From positions 958,001 through 1,022,000 of the forward strand of contig NZ_CP126106.1 in the NCBI RefSeq assembly GCF_030123325.1: a stretch of DNA of 64,000 nt, written 5' to 3'. The notes beneath the pieces are model-generated. The model did not search any database. It was not told where the DNA came from and saw only the letters and a program-made list of their open reading frames with translations. Source of the stretch: Peribacillus simplex (GTDB lineage Bacteria > Bacillota > Bacilli > Bacillales > DSM-1321). The position numbers and the translations under genes are program-made. Each line of letters starts with the position of its first letter. Positions within the stretch are counted from its first letter, which is position 1. This document shows, piece by piece, positions 8,976 through 17,864 of the stretch.

Positions 8976-9791
8976 CTATGCAATAGGTTCTTGAATGCGC
9001 TCTAAAATCCTTCTTTTCTTATATAGCATGATTCCCGTATCGGCTATATCGGCAATCATTGAACGATTTGTAAGGGCGCCAAAGATTATTCCGGCAACAG
9101 GAACCATTTGCAAAAGCTTTTTCCAGCCAAACTGATCACGGTATGTATAAACGACTTCCCGCCAACCTTGCAGTTCGGAGGCTATTTCCCTTTTTGATTG
9201 GGAATCGGTCTGGTTCATTTTCGACAATTCATTTAATAGAGCCTTTTTGCCGACAACATCCGATGTTGTGAATTGCAGGCATTTGACGATGAAAATACGT
9301 TCTTGGCGGTCTCTAGGGTTGAAGCCATATGTGATGGCGATATCCTGAAGGGTTTTGATCGACATGCCGAGAAGAAGGGGGATGTCGATGGCCAAGGTGA
9401 AGATTCCGCCAATCCCTGTAGTGGCGCCTTGAACCGTTGCCAATTTGCTGCCTGAATTTTTAATATCCTGACTCACGTTATCCATGATATGGAGAGGGAT
9501 GCTTGAAACGTCTTCCAGGGCTGTAATATCCAACTCGGGAACTTGGGCTTGCAGCTGACTTAGAATATGAGCTTCTTTCGTCAAATATTTTCCGCCATTC
9601 TGAATGTAGCTGCCGATTTCATCAAGCATGACACCCAATTTTTTCTGAATGAAATCCGGTGTCAATTTATCCAATAGCTTGAAGGGAATCCGCCCGATCC
9701 GTTCCCAAAACCATAGTCCTTTCTGATCTTTCTCCCATTTTTCAATGATTGTTAATTCTTTTTCAAGCTCTTCTTTTGTTTCAAGTTTCAT
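8976..9791 (-). CDS. EcsC family protein
   Basis: 271 aa, lysine/glutamate-rich N-terminus (KLETKEELEKELTIIEKWE) followed by the WFWERIGRIPFKLLDKLTP region and hydrophobic helices around TGIGGIFTLAIDIPLLLGMSIKTL and PVAGIIFGALTNRS (given here in short parts: GGIFTLAIDIPLLLG; VAGIIFGALTNR), characteristic of EcsC-like proteins. EcsC is the third member of the Ecs ABC locus in B. subtilis, but homologues such as this stand alone and have no defined activity. Start chosen at ATG 9791 (AAAGGTTGATC upstream) rather than 9812. It sits between ald and its probable activator gene, all on the same strand. Confidence 0.75.
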   Translation of the reverse strand: MKLETKEELEKELTIIEKWEKDQKGLWFWERIGRIPFKLLDKLTPDFIQKKLGVMLDEIGSYIQNGGKYLTKEAHILSQLQAQVPELDITALEDVSSIPLHIMDNVSQDIKNSGSKLATVQGATTGIGGIFTLAIDIPLLLGMSIKTLQDIAITYGFNPRDRQERIFIVKCLQFTTSDVVGKKALLNELSKMNQTDSQSKREIASELQGWREVVYTYRDQFGWKKLLQMVPVAGIIFGALTNRSMIADIADTGIMLYKKRRILERIQEPIA

Positions 9792-9840
9792 ATGATCAAC
9801 CTTTCCACACATCTAGTATCCCATATCAGGGAATATATCA

Positions 9841-11097
9841 TTAATTTTTCTTGTGAAATTCATCATATTGATTAAGTTTAATGTTAAGAAAGAGGGACAT
9901 TTTTTGAATCGGGTCTTTTAGCCGAATATTTCCCACTTCAGAAATTCTTTTTAATCGGTAATTCAATGTATTCACATGGATATGAAGATTACTTGAAGCT
10001 TCATTTGGGTTGCAGTCTTTTTCTAGATAGACAGTGAGTGTTTGCAGCAATTCCGTCTGGTTTTTCATGTCGTATGCTTTTAGCTTAAGGATGGAAGGAT
10101 GAACACGACGCTGTGTGTTGCTTGCGAGTGTTTCAATCATTTGAAACATGCCAAGTTCTTCATAATGTAAAATGAGTTTCATGTCATCCGGGAAAATATT
10201 CTTCATCTTAAGGGTGTATTGAGCTTCTTCATAACTTGATTTAACATCCATTAAGTTTTTATACATATTGCCAGCCGTTCCAAGGATGTGCTCAACTCCG
10301 AAACGCCGTTTCATCTCCAGAATGAAAAAAGGAATGAACTCATAAATCGATGCAGTGAAAGAAGGGCTGTTTTCCTGATTGCCTCCCGCGAAAAGAATGA
10401 GCTTGTTATGGTCAATGGCAAATAAGGAACTGTTTATCTTTTGAGTGGTCGTTAACATGTATGAAATGTAGCGCTCCACTTCGCGATTGATCTCTTTAGG
10501 AAATTCGAATACCAATATGGAAAAAACCACTGGGACGTGGATGGAAAATTTCTTGTAATTTTCAATTATTTCCGATTCTTCTTGGTAATGCCCGGTCAAC
10601 ATGCGCCAAAGGAACTCTTGATGACCTGCTTCTTTCCTTTTCTTTTTCAATTGCAATTGCTGTAACTGGTTCTTCGCCTCCTTGGCAGCGAATTGCAGAA
10701 ATTTCATATCTTCTTCGGAGAAAGGTTCATTTACTTCCAAAGCCCAAATGAATCCAAGTACTTCATTATTTTTCCGGATGGAAACCGCAACCCTGTTACC
10801 GAGACCGACATCATTGATGGCCCCGATTTTGATGGGGGCATCTCCTTTCAATAACGCAGGGATGAAGCCATCTTTCCATAAACTGTTGATGACCTTTTCA
10901 GGGACACGCCTTCCGATTATGGTCATGATACGGGCCTGATCCGTAGTATCATCGTGCGTGCTATAAGCAAGTAAGCGATGGTTACCGTCCTCGATCGTAA
11001 TGGGACAACCCAAAACAGAACTGATTCTATCGGCAAACTCCATCATATCTCCATAAAGGTCTTTAAAAATATCTCTATTTTTTTCGAATTCCTTCAT
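9841..11097 (-). CDS. adeR: PucR/CdaR-type transcriptional activator, AdeR-like
   Basis: 418 aa regulator. The N-terminal half (about 15-150) looks GAF-like (sensory), followed by a GGDEF-like CdaR middle region and a C-terminal PucR-type helix-turn-helix (about 355-410: NPNEASSNLHIHVNTLNYRL, then KRISEV). In B. subtilis AdeR activates ald in response to alanine, and the ald gene is just downstream here with one gene between them, so the same role is likely. The name rests on neighbourhood and domain layout, not on a computed alignment. Good family length. Confidence 0.75.
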   Translation of the reverse strand: MKEFEKNRDIFKDLYGDMMEFADRISSVLGCPITIEDGNHRLLAYSTHDDTTDQARIMTIIGRRVPEKVINSLWKDGFIPALLKGDAPIKIGAINDVGLGNRVAVSIRKNNEVLGFIWALEVNEPFSEEDMKFLQFAAKEAKNQLQQLQLKKKRKEAGHQEFLWRMLTGHYQEESEIIENYKKFSIHVPVVFSILVFEFPKEINREVERYISYMLTTTQKINSSLFAIDHNKLILFAGGNQENSPSFTASIYEFIPFFILEMKRRFGVEHILGTAGNMYKNLMDVKSSYEEAQYTLKMKNIFPDDMKLILHYEELGMFQMIETLASNTQRRVHPSILKLKAYDMKNQTELLQTLTVYLEKDCNPNEASSNLHIHVNTLNYRLKRISEVGNIRLKDPIQKMSLFLNIKLNQYDEFHKKN

Positions 11098-11184
11098 TTT
11101 TTATTTTGCCCCTCGCTAAAAAAATTCCTTCTCCTTGAATTTTAAACGATTTCCTATTAATTAGCATAGATAAATCCTTTGTTA

Positions 11185-11224
11185 AAACAGAAAATCCCTA
11201 CCGATGGAAACCGGAAGGGATTTT
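11185..11224 (-). terminator. Terminator of the first pit operon
   Basis: Reverse-strand stem AAAATCCCT/AGGGATTTT (arms 11216-11224 and 11191-11199) with an inner CCG/CGG stack, followed by a short T-rich stretch; it lies 3 bases past the pit stop codon. Confidence 0.7.
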
Positions 11225-11227
11225 ATT

Positions 11228-12226
11228 TTAGAATAAGAAGTTAATTAAAAGATAAAGTAAACCAGCTAATGTTGCCGAGATGGGAATGGTAATGAACCAA
11301 GTGATGATCATTCTTTTTGCCGTTCCCCATTTTACGCCCTTGACACGATGCGCAGATCCAACACCAAGGATTGAAGACGAAATAACATGGGTTGTACTGA
11401 CTGGCATGTGTATTACTGTTGCGCCAAAAATGATGAAAGCCCCGGTTAAATCCGCTGCAACACCATTGACCGGACGTATTTTCATGATTTTGCCGCCAAC
11501 GGTTTTAATGATTTTCCATCCGCCGACGGAAGTTCCAAGTCCCATTGCTAACGCACAGGAGAATTGAACCCAGAAGGGGATATCGGCACTTGATGCATAA
11601 CCATTTGCAATAAGGGCCATCGTGATGATACCCATCGCTTTTTGAGCGTCGTTCGTTCCGTGGGTATAAGATTGAAGTGCTGCAGTAGCAATCTGTATAG
11701 TACGGAATTTTTGGTTTGTTTTTGTCAGGTTATTGTTTTTAAAGACCACTTTAAAAATGCTGTATACGATAAACCCGATTGCAAAAGCAATTAGCGGGGA
11801 GAAGATCAAAGCTTGAAGGATTTTCATGAACCCTTCCCATTTAATGCCAGCGAAGCCTGCTGCAGCAATGGCGGCCCCTGCAATCGAACCAATCAATGCA
11901 TGGGAGGAACTGCTTGGTATCCCGTAATACCAGGTAAGAAGGTTCCATATGATAGCGGCAAGAAGAGCAGCCAGAATTACATATGAACCATTCGGAAGCG
12001 TGAATGGATCCACGATATCCTTCGTTATGGTCTTCGCAACTCCAGTAAACGTCATGGCTCCGACGAAATTCATGACGGCTGCCATGATGATGGCATGCCT
12101 AGGCTTCATGGCCTTAGTTGAAACAGCAGTCGCTATTGCATTGGCTGTATCATGAAAACCATTGATGAAGTCAAATGCTAAAGCAAAGAAAACGATTAAT
12201 ATTGTTAAAATTAATAAAGTATCCAT
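11228..12226 (-). CDS. pit: Low-affinity inorganic phosphate transporter, Pit family (copy 1)
   Basis: 332 aa with about ten membrane spans. The two inverted PiT signatures are present: GFHDTANAIATAV near residues 23-35 and QSYTHGTNDAQKAMGI near 190-205. Imports phosphate (as metal-phosphate complex) with H+. It is the second gene of an operon; the DUF47 protein ends 15 bases upstream. A close paralogue of equal length (13101-14099) lies just upstream on the same strand; most positions are identical over the whole length, indicating recent tandem duplication. Confidence 0.93.
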   Translation of the reverse strand: MDTLLILTILIVFFALAFDFINGFHDTANAIATAVSTKAMKPRHAIIMAAVMNFVGAMTFTGVAKTITKDIVDPFTLPNGSYVILAALLAAIIWNLLTWYYGIPSSSSHALIGSIAGAAIAAAGFAGIKWEGFMKILQALIFSPLIAFAIGFIVYSIFKVVFKNNNLTKTNQKFRTIQIATAALQSYTHGTNDAQKAMGIITMALIANGYASSADIPFWVQFSCALAMGLGTSVGGWKIIKTVGGKIMKIRPVNGVAADLTGAFIIFGATVIHMPVSTTHVISSSILGVGSAHRVKGVKWGTAKRMIITWFITIPISATLAGLLYLLINFLF

Positions 12227-12241
12227 TTATTGGGGTACTCC

Positions 12242-12862
12242 TTAGGCGTTTTTCATTATGATTGTTTCAAGTGTGTTGGCCACCGCTTGACAGTGATCTG
12301 CGATATCTTCAAGGCTTTCGTAAATTTCTTTATATTGAATGATCCTGATTGGATCTTTTTCAACTGTAAACAAGTTTTTGATTGATTGACGTTGGATTCC
12401 GTCACAAACGGATTCAAGATCTTTAATTTTGATTGCATTTTCACGGATCATTGGCAATTTTTTAGTGGATAGTGTATCGACAGCATTTTCGATCTCATAC
12501 GTACACTGTTTGATTGCATCCACAAACTTAAGCATATACTCATCCGCATTGACAATTGAGTACATTTCGAATAATGCCGCACAGTGTTCCAAACCGTCAA
12601 TGACATCATCCATCCTCATGGTCAATTCAAGGATATCCTCCCGTTCGATAGGAGTGATGAAGGCATTGTTCAGCTCTTTGATCACATTATGGACCATTGA
12701 ATCGCCTTTATGCTCATAGTCTTTCATCGTATCTGAAAATACTTTTAGATCGGAGATGTTTTTGAGTTTATAATCCGCGAAATAGTCAGCACCTTCTTTA
12801 AGGTTTTGAGCGATGTTAAAAAGCATTACCGCGAATTTGTCTTTTTTTGATTTAAAAGCCAT
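12242..12862 (-). CDS. ykaA: DUF47 phosphate transport regulator (PhoU-like, YkaA type)
   Basis: 206 aa all-helical soluble protein of the DUF47/COG1392 family, the usual partner of Pit transporters (B. subtilis ykaA-pit). PhoU-like helices carry the acidic metal-binding signatures, e.g. YEHKGDSMVH near residues 53-62 and ESLEDIADHCQAVANTLE near the C-terminus. Start at ATG 12862 with GGGAGG upstream; an in-frame start five codons earlier overlaps that site. First gene of a DUF47-pit operon. Confidence 0.9.
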   Translation of the reverse strand: MAFKSKKDKFAVMLFNIAQNLKEGADYFADYKLKNISDLKVFSDTMKDYEHKGDSMVHNVIKELNNAFITPIEREDILELTMRMDDVIDGLEHCAALFEMYSIVNADEYMLKFVDAIKQCTYEIENAVDTLSTKKLPMIRENAIKIKDLESVCDGIQRQSIKNLFTVEKDPIRIIQYKEIYESLEDIADHCQAVANTLETIIMKNA

Positions 12863-12930
12863 GTTAAAGCCTCCCAATTAGTCATGCAAATTTACGCACT
12901 TTAGTCGTACGCTTAGTATTAACAAATTGA

Positions 12931-13003
12931 TTGTAACGAATTCACGTAGTATCCGGGAAGGTTTTTCGACGAAAATTTACAAAATCTTAATAAAACTTTA
13001 TAT
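12931..13003 (-). promoter_or_regulatory. Promoter/regulatory block shared by both pit loci (copy 1)
   Basis: The block starting TTGTAACGAATT (12931-12942) and ending in a TTTACA-N5-TTAATA-N5-TTATAT series (12976-13003) is repeated, with drift, upstream of the second pit gene (14269-14330). On the transcribed strand TACAAT of the first motif could be the -10. The TTTACA repeats with 11-base period resemble PhoP half-sites, which would fit phosphate control, but they read on the opposite strand; this is a weak inference. Confidence 0.4.
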
Positions 13004-13062
13004 AAAATCACAAGCAAAATTAAAAAATGGGAAAAACCCTGCAATCATAAGGGGGAATCTGT

Positions 13063-13092
13063 AAAAAAAAAGCCTTTCCAATATGGAAAGGC
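13063..13092 (-). terminator. Terminator of the second pit gene
   Basis: Reverse-strand hairpin with 9-bp arms GCCTTTCCA/TGGAAAGGC (13072-13080, 13084-13092) and a run of nine T (13071-13063), just after the stop at 13101. Confidence 0.9.
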
Positions 13093-13100
13093 AAAAGGTT

Positions 13101-14099
13101 CTATAAAAATAAAGCAATTAAATAGTAAATGATTCCAGCTAAGGAAGCGGAAATTGGCAATGTAATGAACCAAGTGATCAACATGTTTTTTGCGGTTCCC
13201 CACTTTACCCCTTTGATGCGGTGTGCAGAACCGACCCCAAGTATTGAAGAAGAAATGACATGTGTCGTGCTGACCGGCATATGCAGGAAGGTTGCACCGA
13301 AAATGATGGCTGCCCCAGTCATATCGGCAGCCACACCGTTAACCGGGCGGATTTTCATGATTTTACCGCCAACAGTTTTGATGATCTTCCAACCCCCGAT
13401 TGATGTACCAAGCGCCATGGCTATTGCGCAGGATAGTTGTACCCAGAAAGGAACTTCAGAGGTAGAGGCATATCCGTTAGCAATCAAAGCCATCGTGATG
13501 ATACCCATGGATTTTTGAGCATCATTCGTTCCATGTGTATAAGATTGGATGGCCGCCGTGAGAATTTGTATTCTCCTGAATCGCTTATTGGTTTTTCCTA
13601 AATTATTATTTTTGAATACCACCTTGAAGATACTGTATACAATGAATCCAAGCGTGAAGGCAAGGATAGGGGATAGAATCAATGCTTGTACAATTTTAGT
13701 GAATCCATTCCATTTAATCGCATCGAATCCACTAGCCACGACGGCAGCTCCCGCTATTGAACCAATGATCGCATGGGAGGAACTGCTTGGAATGCCAAAA
13801 TACCAAGTGATTAAATTCCATATAATTGCCGAAAGCAGGGCGGCAAGGATTACATAAGAACCATTGTTCAATGTGAAAGGATCAACGATATCCTTCGTAA
13901 TGGTATGCGCTACACCGGTAAAGGTCAGTGCTCCTAATAAATTCATGACCGCAGCCATGATGATTGCATGACGTGGTTTAAGCGCCTTGGTTGATACTGC
14001 TGTAGCGATGGCGTTAGCCGTATCATGGAAACCGTTGATAAAGTCAAAGACCAAAGCAAAAATAATAATTAGTGCGGTTAAGATGAGTATGCTATTCAT
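13101..14099 (-). CDS. Low-affinity inorganic phosphate transporter, Pit family (copy 2)
   Basis: 332 aa, paralogue of the transporter at 11228-12226 with the same two PiT signatures (GFHDTANAIATAV; QSYTHGTNDAQKSMGI) and the same membrane layout; differences are conservative. Unlike copy 1 it is a single-gene transcript with its own terminator and no DUF47 partner. Start ATG 14099 with TGGAGGACTCCCTT around the ribosome site. The upstream region repeats conserved pieces of the copy 1 promoter block, so the duplication probably included the regulatory region. Having two Pit proteins may allow separate dosage or conditions; this is not visible from sequence. Confidence 0.92.
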   Translation of the reverse strand: MNSILILTALIIIFALVFDFINGFHDTANAIATAVSTKALKPRHAIIMAAVMNLLGALTFTGVAHTITKDIVDPFTLNNGSYVILAALLSAIIWNLITWYFGIPSSSSHAIIGSIAGAAVVASGFDAIKWNGFTKIVQALILSPILAFTLGFIVYSIFKVVFKNNNLGKTNKRFRRIQILTAAIQSYTHGTNDAQKSMGIITMALIANGYASTSEVPFWVQLSCAIAMALGTSIGGWKIIKTVGGKIMKIRPVNGVAADMTGAAIIFGATFLHMPVSTTHVISSSILGVGSAHRIKGVKWGTAKNMLITWFITLPISASLAGIIYYLIALFL

Positions 14100-14268
14100 A
14101 CATGGAGGACTCCCTTAATTTCAAGTATGTAAAGTGTATATGGATTGTCGCCAATGAATGGGCAGGACAGTTTGCAACTCCTCAATATTTAGAATGGGAG
14201 TTTTGCTTTTGATTATTCTTAAAATTTGGCACCTTCTTTTTTACTTGGTTTTAAGTCGGACTATTCAA

Positions 14269-14330
14269 TTGTAACGAATTTCATACCTATAAGGATAGAT
14301 GTTTCGTCATTTTTTTACAAAATATTTATC
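14269..14330 (-). promoter_or_regulatory. Promoter/regulatory block shared by both pit loci (copy 2)
   Basis: TTGTAACGAATT (14269-14280), TTTCGTC and TTTACA-N5-TTTATC (14314-14330) occur in the same order and spacing class as in 12931-13003. See that entry for the possible -10 and PhoP-like half-sites. Confidence 0.4.
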
Positions 14331-14491
14331 TTAGTGAATGATTAAAAAGATTAAATGTTCCCTTTAATATGTATAGATGGTATTTGAGGGTGTTTTCGCC
14401 TAAGGGGCTCTATAAATCCCGAGGCTTATGGTTAGAAATAGAAGGTGGAGAGATGTATAATTGGTAAATAAAAGTAAGGGGGAATGAGGGA

Positions 14492-15322
14492 ATGATTTCA
14501 AATATTGGGGAAACGATCACCTTACATAATGGAGTTAAAATGCCACAGTTGGGTTTCGGTGTATTTAAAGTGAAAAACGGCAATGAAACGGTTGAGTCAG
14601 TCAAGAAAGCGATCGAAGTTGGTTATCGTGCGATTGATACGGCGGCCATTTATGAAAATGAAGAAGGTGTTGGTCAGGCGATTCGGGAATGCGGTGTGTC
14701 TCGTGAAGAATTGTTCATTACATCTAAAGTGTGGAATACAGAGCAAGGATACGAAACGACGCTCCAAGCATTTGATGATAGTTTAAATCGCCTTGGTTTG
14801 GAATACTTGGATTTATACCTGATCCATTGGCCGGGAAAAGATAAATATCTGGAAACCTGGAGGGCATTGGAAAAGCTTTATAAGGATGGAAAGGTGAAAT
14901 CAATCGGTGTAAGTAATTTCCATGTTCATCATTTGGAGAAGCTGCTTGCAAACAGTGAAGTGAAACCGGTCGTCAATCAAATTGAATTGCATCCACTTTT
15001 GACTCAAGTCGAAATTCGTGATTACTGTGCAAAACATGAAATAAAGGTAGAATCTTGGAGCCCGCTAGGCAGAGGGAACCTATTGGAAGAACCGACAATC
15101 AATCATATAGCGAAGAAGCACGGGAAAAGTTCAGCACAAGTGTTGATTAGATGGCATCTACAACATGATCTAGTTGTAATACCTAAATCGATTACGCCGT
15201 CCCGTATCGAAGAAAATGCTGACGTATTTGACTTTTCATTAAGCCTGAATGAAATGAATCAAATAGATGCCTTGAACAAAAATGAACGGTTCGGCAGCAA
15301 TCCCGATGAACTTTTGTTCTAA
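14492..15322 (+). CDS. yvgN: Glyoxal/methylglyoxal reductase, aldo-keto reductase
   Basis: 276 aa, the same length as B. subtilis YvgN and recognisably similar throughout, including the C-terminal NPDELLF. NADPH-dependent reduction of glyoxal, methylglyoxal and other aldehydes in the cytosol. Catalytic tetrad of the AKR family: D49, Y54, K79, H112; phosphate-binding IPKS near residue 231. ATG 14492 with AGGGGGAATGAGGG upstream. Single gene with a terminator 24 bases after the stop. Confidence 0.93.
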   Translation: MISNIGETITLHNGVKMPQLGFGVFKVKNGNETVESVKKAIEVGYRAIDTAAIYENEEGVGQAIRECGVSREELFITSKVWNTEQGYETTLQAFDDSLNRLGLEYLDLYLIHWPGKDKYLETWRALEKLYKDGKVKSIGVSNFHVHHLEKLLANSEVKPVVNQIELHPLLTQVEIRDYCAKHEIKVESWSPLGRGNLLEEPTINHIAKKHGKSSAQVLIRWHLQHDLVVIPKSITPSRIEENADVFDFSLSLNEMNQIDALNKNERFGSNPDELLF

Positions 15323-15345
15323 AAACAATAATGCAAATGATAGGA

Positions 15346-15375
15346 GGGTGTCCCGAATGGGGCATCCTTTTTCTT
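15346..15375 (+). terminator. Terminator of yvgN
   Basis: Stem GGGTGTCCC/GGGGCATCC (15346-15354 and 15359-15367, two wobble pairs) with a 4-base loop, then TTTTTCTTTTTC. Confidence 0.8.
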
Positions 15376-15505
15376 TTTCTTCATGAACATAATTGAGGCA
15401 GTTATTGCTTATACTAACTATGTGACAAAGTTAAGCCTATGGTATACCCGTTTAATATGTCTAATAATCCTGTTTTCGTTGCCAAATATTTTTAAAAAAA
15501 TTTAG

Positions 15506-15530
15506 GTTTTAGATTTATTAAACGGGGAAA
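15506..15530 (+). promoter_or_regulatory. Possible sigma-B promoter for the YeaQ-type gene
   Basis: GTTTTA (15506-15511), a 13-base spacer and GGGAAA (15525-15530) fit the sigma-B pattern (GTTTAA, 12-14, GGGWAT). It lies about 265 bases before the CDS at 15795, so the leader would be long. A homologous gene (ywzA) belongs to the B. subtilis general stress regulon, which supports the idea. No other gene is visible in 15376-15794. Confidence 0.4.
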
Positions 15531-15794
15531 ATAATGAGTACAGCGGCAAACAAAAAGAAAAAATTCACTAACATGAGATTGTCCAATCAGTTACTCAGGG
15601 GCTATAGCTAGCTAACTCTACCCAATAACTAAAACATTCACATTCATTAGTTATTGTGCGTAATCGGCATCATACCATTTGAATGTAAAAGGTTAAAATA
15701 ACTGAAAAAAGGCATGACAATATGGAAGTGATTTGATTTCTTGGAGTCTGCTGCAGGATTGAAAAAATAACTAATTTTAAGGAGGAAATATATT

Positions 15795-16049
15795 ATGGGA
15801 TTTTTATGGTCATTAATTATCGGAGGTATCATTGGTTGGTTAGCAGGTATGATCGTTGGACGTGACGTACCATTTGGAATTATCGGTAACATTATCGCTG
15901 GTTTTGTTGGTGCATGGTTAGGTTCATTGATTCTTGGGAACTGGGGACCTTCAGTAGCAGATTTCGCTATTATTCCAGCATTGATTGGTGCTATCGTATT
16001 TGTCTTCGTCTTAAGCCTTATCTTAAAAGGCATGAGAAAAGCTTCATAA
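15795..16049 (+). CDS. GlsB/YeaQ/YmgE-family stress-response membrane protein
   Basis: 84 aa with three hydrophobic segments rich in glycine: WSLIIGGIIGWLAGMIVG (residues 4-21), a second from about 27-47 containing GNIIAGFVGAWLGSLILG, and a third at about 57-78. This is the pattern of the transglycosylase-associated (GlsB/YeaQ) family, small inner-membrane proteins of general stress responses (B. subtilis YwzA). The biochemical role is unknown. RBS AAGGAGG precedes the ATG, and a terminator follows. Confidence 0.88.
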   Translation: MGFLWSLIIGGIIGWLAGMIVGRDVPFGIIGNIIAGFVGAWLGSLILGNWGPSVADFAIIPALIGAIVFVFVLSLILKGMRKAS

Positions 16050-16061
16050 ATGCAAAAATTA

Positions 16062-16089
16062 AGCTGGCCCTAGTGGCCAGCTATTTTTT
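16062..16089 (+). terminator. Terminator of the YeaQ-type gene
   Basis: 8-bp stem AGCTGGCC/GGCCAGCT (16062-16069, 16075-16082), 5-base loop, then ATTTTTTA. Confidence 0.85.
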
Positions 16090-16195
16090 ATGCCAATATG
16101 AACGGATTTCGTTCCAACATGACTTTAAACCAATTCAATCCAAATACAGAAAATCCTGCCGCTGGTCAACAATTTCATATTAATGGAAGAAATGA

Positions 16196-16226
16196 GAACA
16201 CCGATCCCGAAATGGGACGGTGTTTA
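16196..16226 (-). terminator. Probable terminator of yhcT
   Basis: AACACCG..CCC loop GGG..CGGTGTT (16198-16225) with a 2-base internal mismatch, just past the yhcT stop codon. The T-tract on that side is poor, so efficiency is doubtful. Confidence 0.45.
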
Positions 16227-16232
16227 TTCAGT

Positions 16233-17144
16233 TTAATTGGTGACATCGAATATTTCAGGTTTATCAATGAAAGGAGCTTCAATGCTCATTTTTTTTTCTG
16301 AAATGGGGTGGACGAATTCGATTTTCCTTGCATGCAGGGCTTGCCGTGGAAATGTTTTTTTTCCGCCATACAAGGTATCTCCGGCCAAGGGGTGATTCAA
16401 ATGACTGAAATGCACCCTGATTTGGTGGGTTCGGCCGCTTTCCAGTGTACAGCTGACGAGCGTCAGGTTTTTTTTGGTATCGCGATTGATTACCTGATAA
16501 TGGGTGACTGCCGTCTGGCCTGTAGGGGAAACCCTTCGTCTCGTGGCATGGTGTCGGTCGCGGCCAATTTTTTCTTTGATTTCGCCTTCATTCTTTATAA
16601 TGTTTCCTTCGACTAAAGCTAGATATGTCCGTTTGATTTCCCTTTCTTCCAACATTCTATCCAGCATGGACCCAATGAGGCGGTTTTTGGCAAAAAGGAC
16701 CGCACCGGTGGTATCTTTATCAAGTCTATGAATATGCTTGATCATACAGGACTGGCCGGTTTTTTGAAGATGGTGCGCCACTCCGTTGATGAGGGAGTGT
16801 GCTTCACCCGGTTGAGAAGGGTGAGTATCCATTCCAGCCGGTTTATTGGCTATCAACAACACATCATCTTCATATATGATGGAAATACCTAAATCTGCCG
16901 CTTGATCTGTTTCATTTTCAGCGTGATCTAATAAGGGGATGCCGATCGTATCTCCTTCATTAAGAATAGCTGACCATGTGACTGTATTTCCGTTCAATGT
17001 CACTTCTTTACTCATCCTCCATTCATGGACTAATTTCTTTGGGGCCTTCCACCGCTCCCTAAAAAGCTTTTCCAATGTTAATCCATTCCAACTTTGGAGA
17101 ACATTTATTATTAAATGTTGGTTGGTTAATTTAAAATTTTCCAA
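16233..17144 (-). CDS. yhcT: RluA/RluD-family RNA pseudouridine synthase
   Basis: 303 aa. Catalytic motif HRLDKDTTG at residues 139-147 with nucleophile Asp142; motif II region ANKPAGMDTHPSQPG near 99-113 and the C-terminal SGRTHQIRVHFSHLNHPLAGD stretch (short form: GRTHQIRVHF). Converts specific uridines in rRNA or tRNA to pseudouridine; the target cannot be told. Divergent from a YhcU-like gene at 17377, the same pair found next to each other in B. subtilis, so this is the yhcT orthologue by synteny. An S4-like N-terminal region (about 15-70) is weakly recognisable. Confidence 0.9.
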   Translation of the reverse strand: MENFKLTNQHLIINVLQSWNGLTLEKLFRERWKAPKKLVHEWRMSKEVTLNGNTVTWSAILNEGDTIGIPLLDHAENETDQAADLGISIIYEDDVLLIANKPAGMDTHPSQPGEAHSLINGVAHHLQKTGQSCMIKHIHRLDKDTTGAVLFAKNRLIGSMLDRMLEEREIKRTYLALVEGNIIKNEGEIKEKIGRDRHHATRRRVSPTGQTAVTHYQVINRDTKKNLTLVSCTLESGRTHQIRVHFSHLNHPLAGDTLYGGKKTFPRQALHARKIEFVHPISEKKMSIEAPFIDKPEIFDVTN

Positions 17145-17376
17145 TTAAACTCCTACTTTCGACTACTTTGGTTTTAAATAAAAGAAAAAAATATATAATA
17201 ATTAAAGATGATTCGTGAAAAAAGTAACCTTAGACCTATTGCTGAAATTTTCGTGGTGGAAATTACCACATATTTTTTACAAAATTTATGTTATTCTATT
17301 GGGAAAGAAATCGCTTGTCCTAGAATATACATATAATAGATAGGTCTAACGGATCTGAAAAAAGGTGGTTTTTTTA

Positions 17377-17796
17377 GTGAAGACGGTCTTTTCTTCTACT
17401 GAAGAACAAGAGCAAGAAATAGCGAGTCTCGTTTCTCGTTTCTACGAATCTGTATTTCCAAAATACTTTACGGAAAGTGAAATCCTTCATTTTCGCGAGA
17501 TTGGCGTTTTAAAGCCCAATCAAAGTTCTGTTACTTACTTGGCAACATTAAGAGACGCATTTCAAGTAATGACATGTCTTCAAGTCCTTTTGTCGATATT
17601 AGACAAACAGAAGAGAGAAGATTTTATAATGATGGAATCTAAATCTGAAGAACTGTTCCAACATAACATCACTCTATTGAATGAATGCGGAATATTCTTC
17701 CCCTTTTATTATGACCATTTTTCAAGTATTAACCATGAAGCGAATAATGATATGCAGATGATGGATATTCAGGTGGCGAATCAATATTTAGTATAA
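17377..17796 (+). CDS. yhcU: YhcU-like conserved protein (DUF5365)
   Basis: 139 aa soluble helical protein without known function, of the size of B. subtilis YhcU and located next to yhcT as there. Sequence features: acidic N-terminal helix (STEEQEQEIASLVSRFYE) and an internal region rich in Leu and Gln. I start at GTG 17377 because AAAGGTGG ends 8 bases before it; a GTG at 17365 inside that ribosome site is in frame but cannot use it. Ends at a strong bidirectional terminator shared with the convergent thioredoxin-like gene. Confidence 0.75.
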   Translation: MKTVFSSTEEQEQEIASLVSRFYESVFPKYFTESEILHFREIGVLKPNQSSVTYLATLRDAFQVMTCLQVLLSILDKQKREDFIMMESKSEELFQHNITLLNECGIFFPFYYDHFSSINHEANNDMQMMDIQVANQYLV

Positions 17797-17800
17797 GGCA

Positions 17801-17858
17801 AAAAAAATGAGCCGGCTATAACGGGAGAAGCATTTCCGTTAGGGCCGGCTCATTTTTT
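17801..17858. terminator. Bidirectional terminator between yhcU and the thioredoxin-like gene
   Basis: Arms AAAAAAATGAGCCGGC and its complement (17801-17816; 17844-17858) with an inner ACGG/CCGT stem; T-runs on both strands. Confidence 0.9.
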
Positions 17859-17864
17859 CGATCC

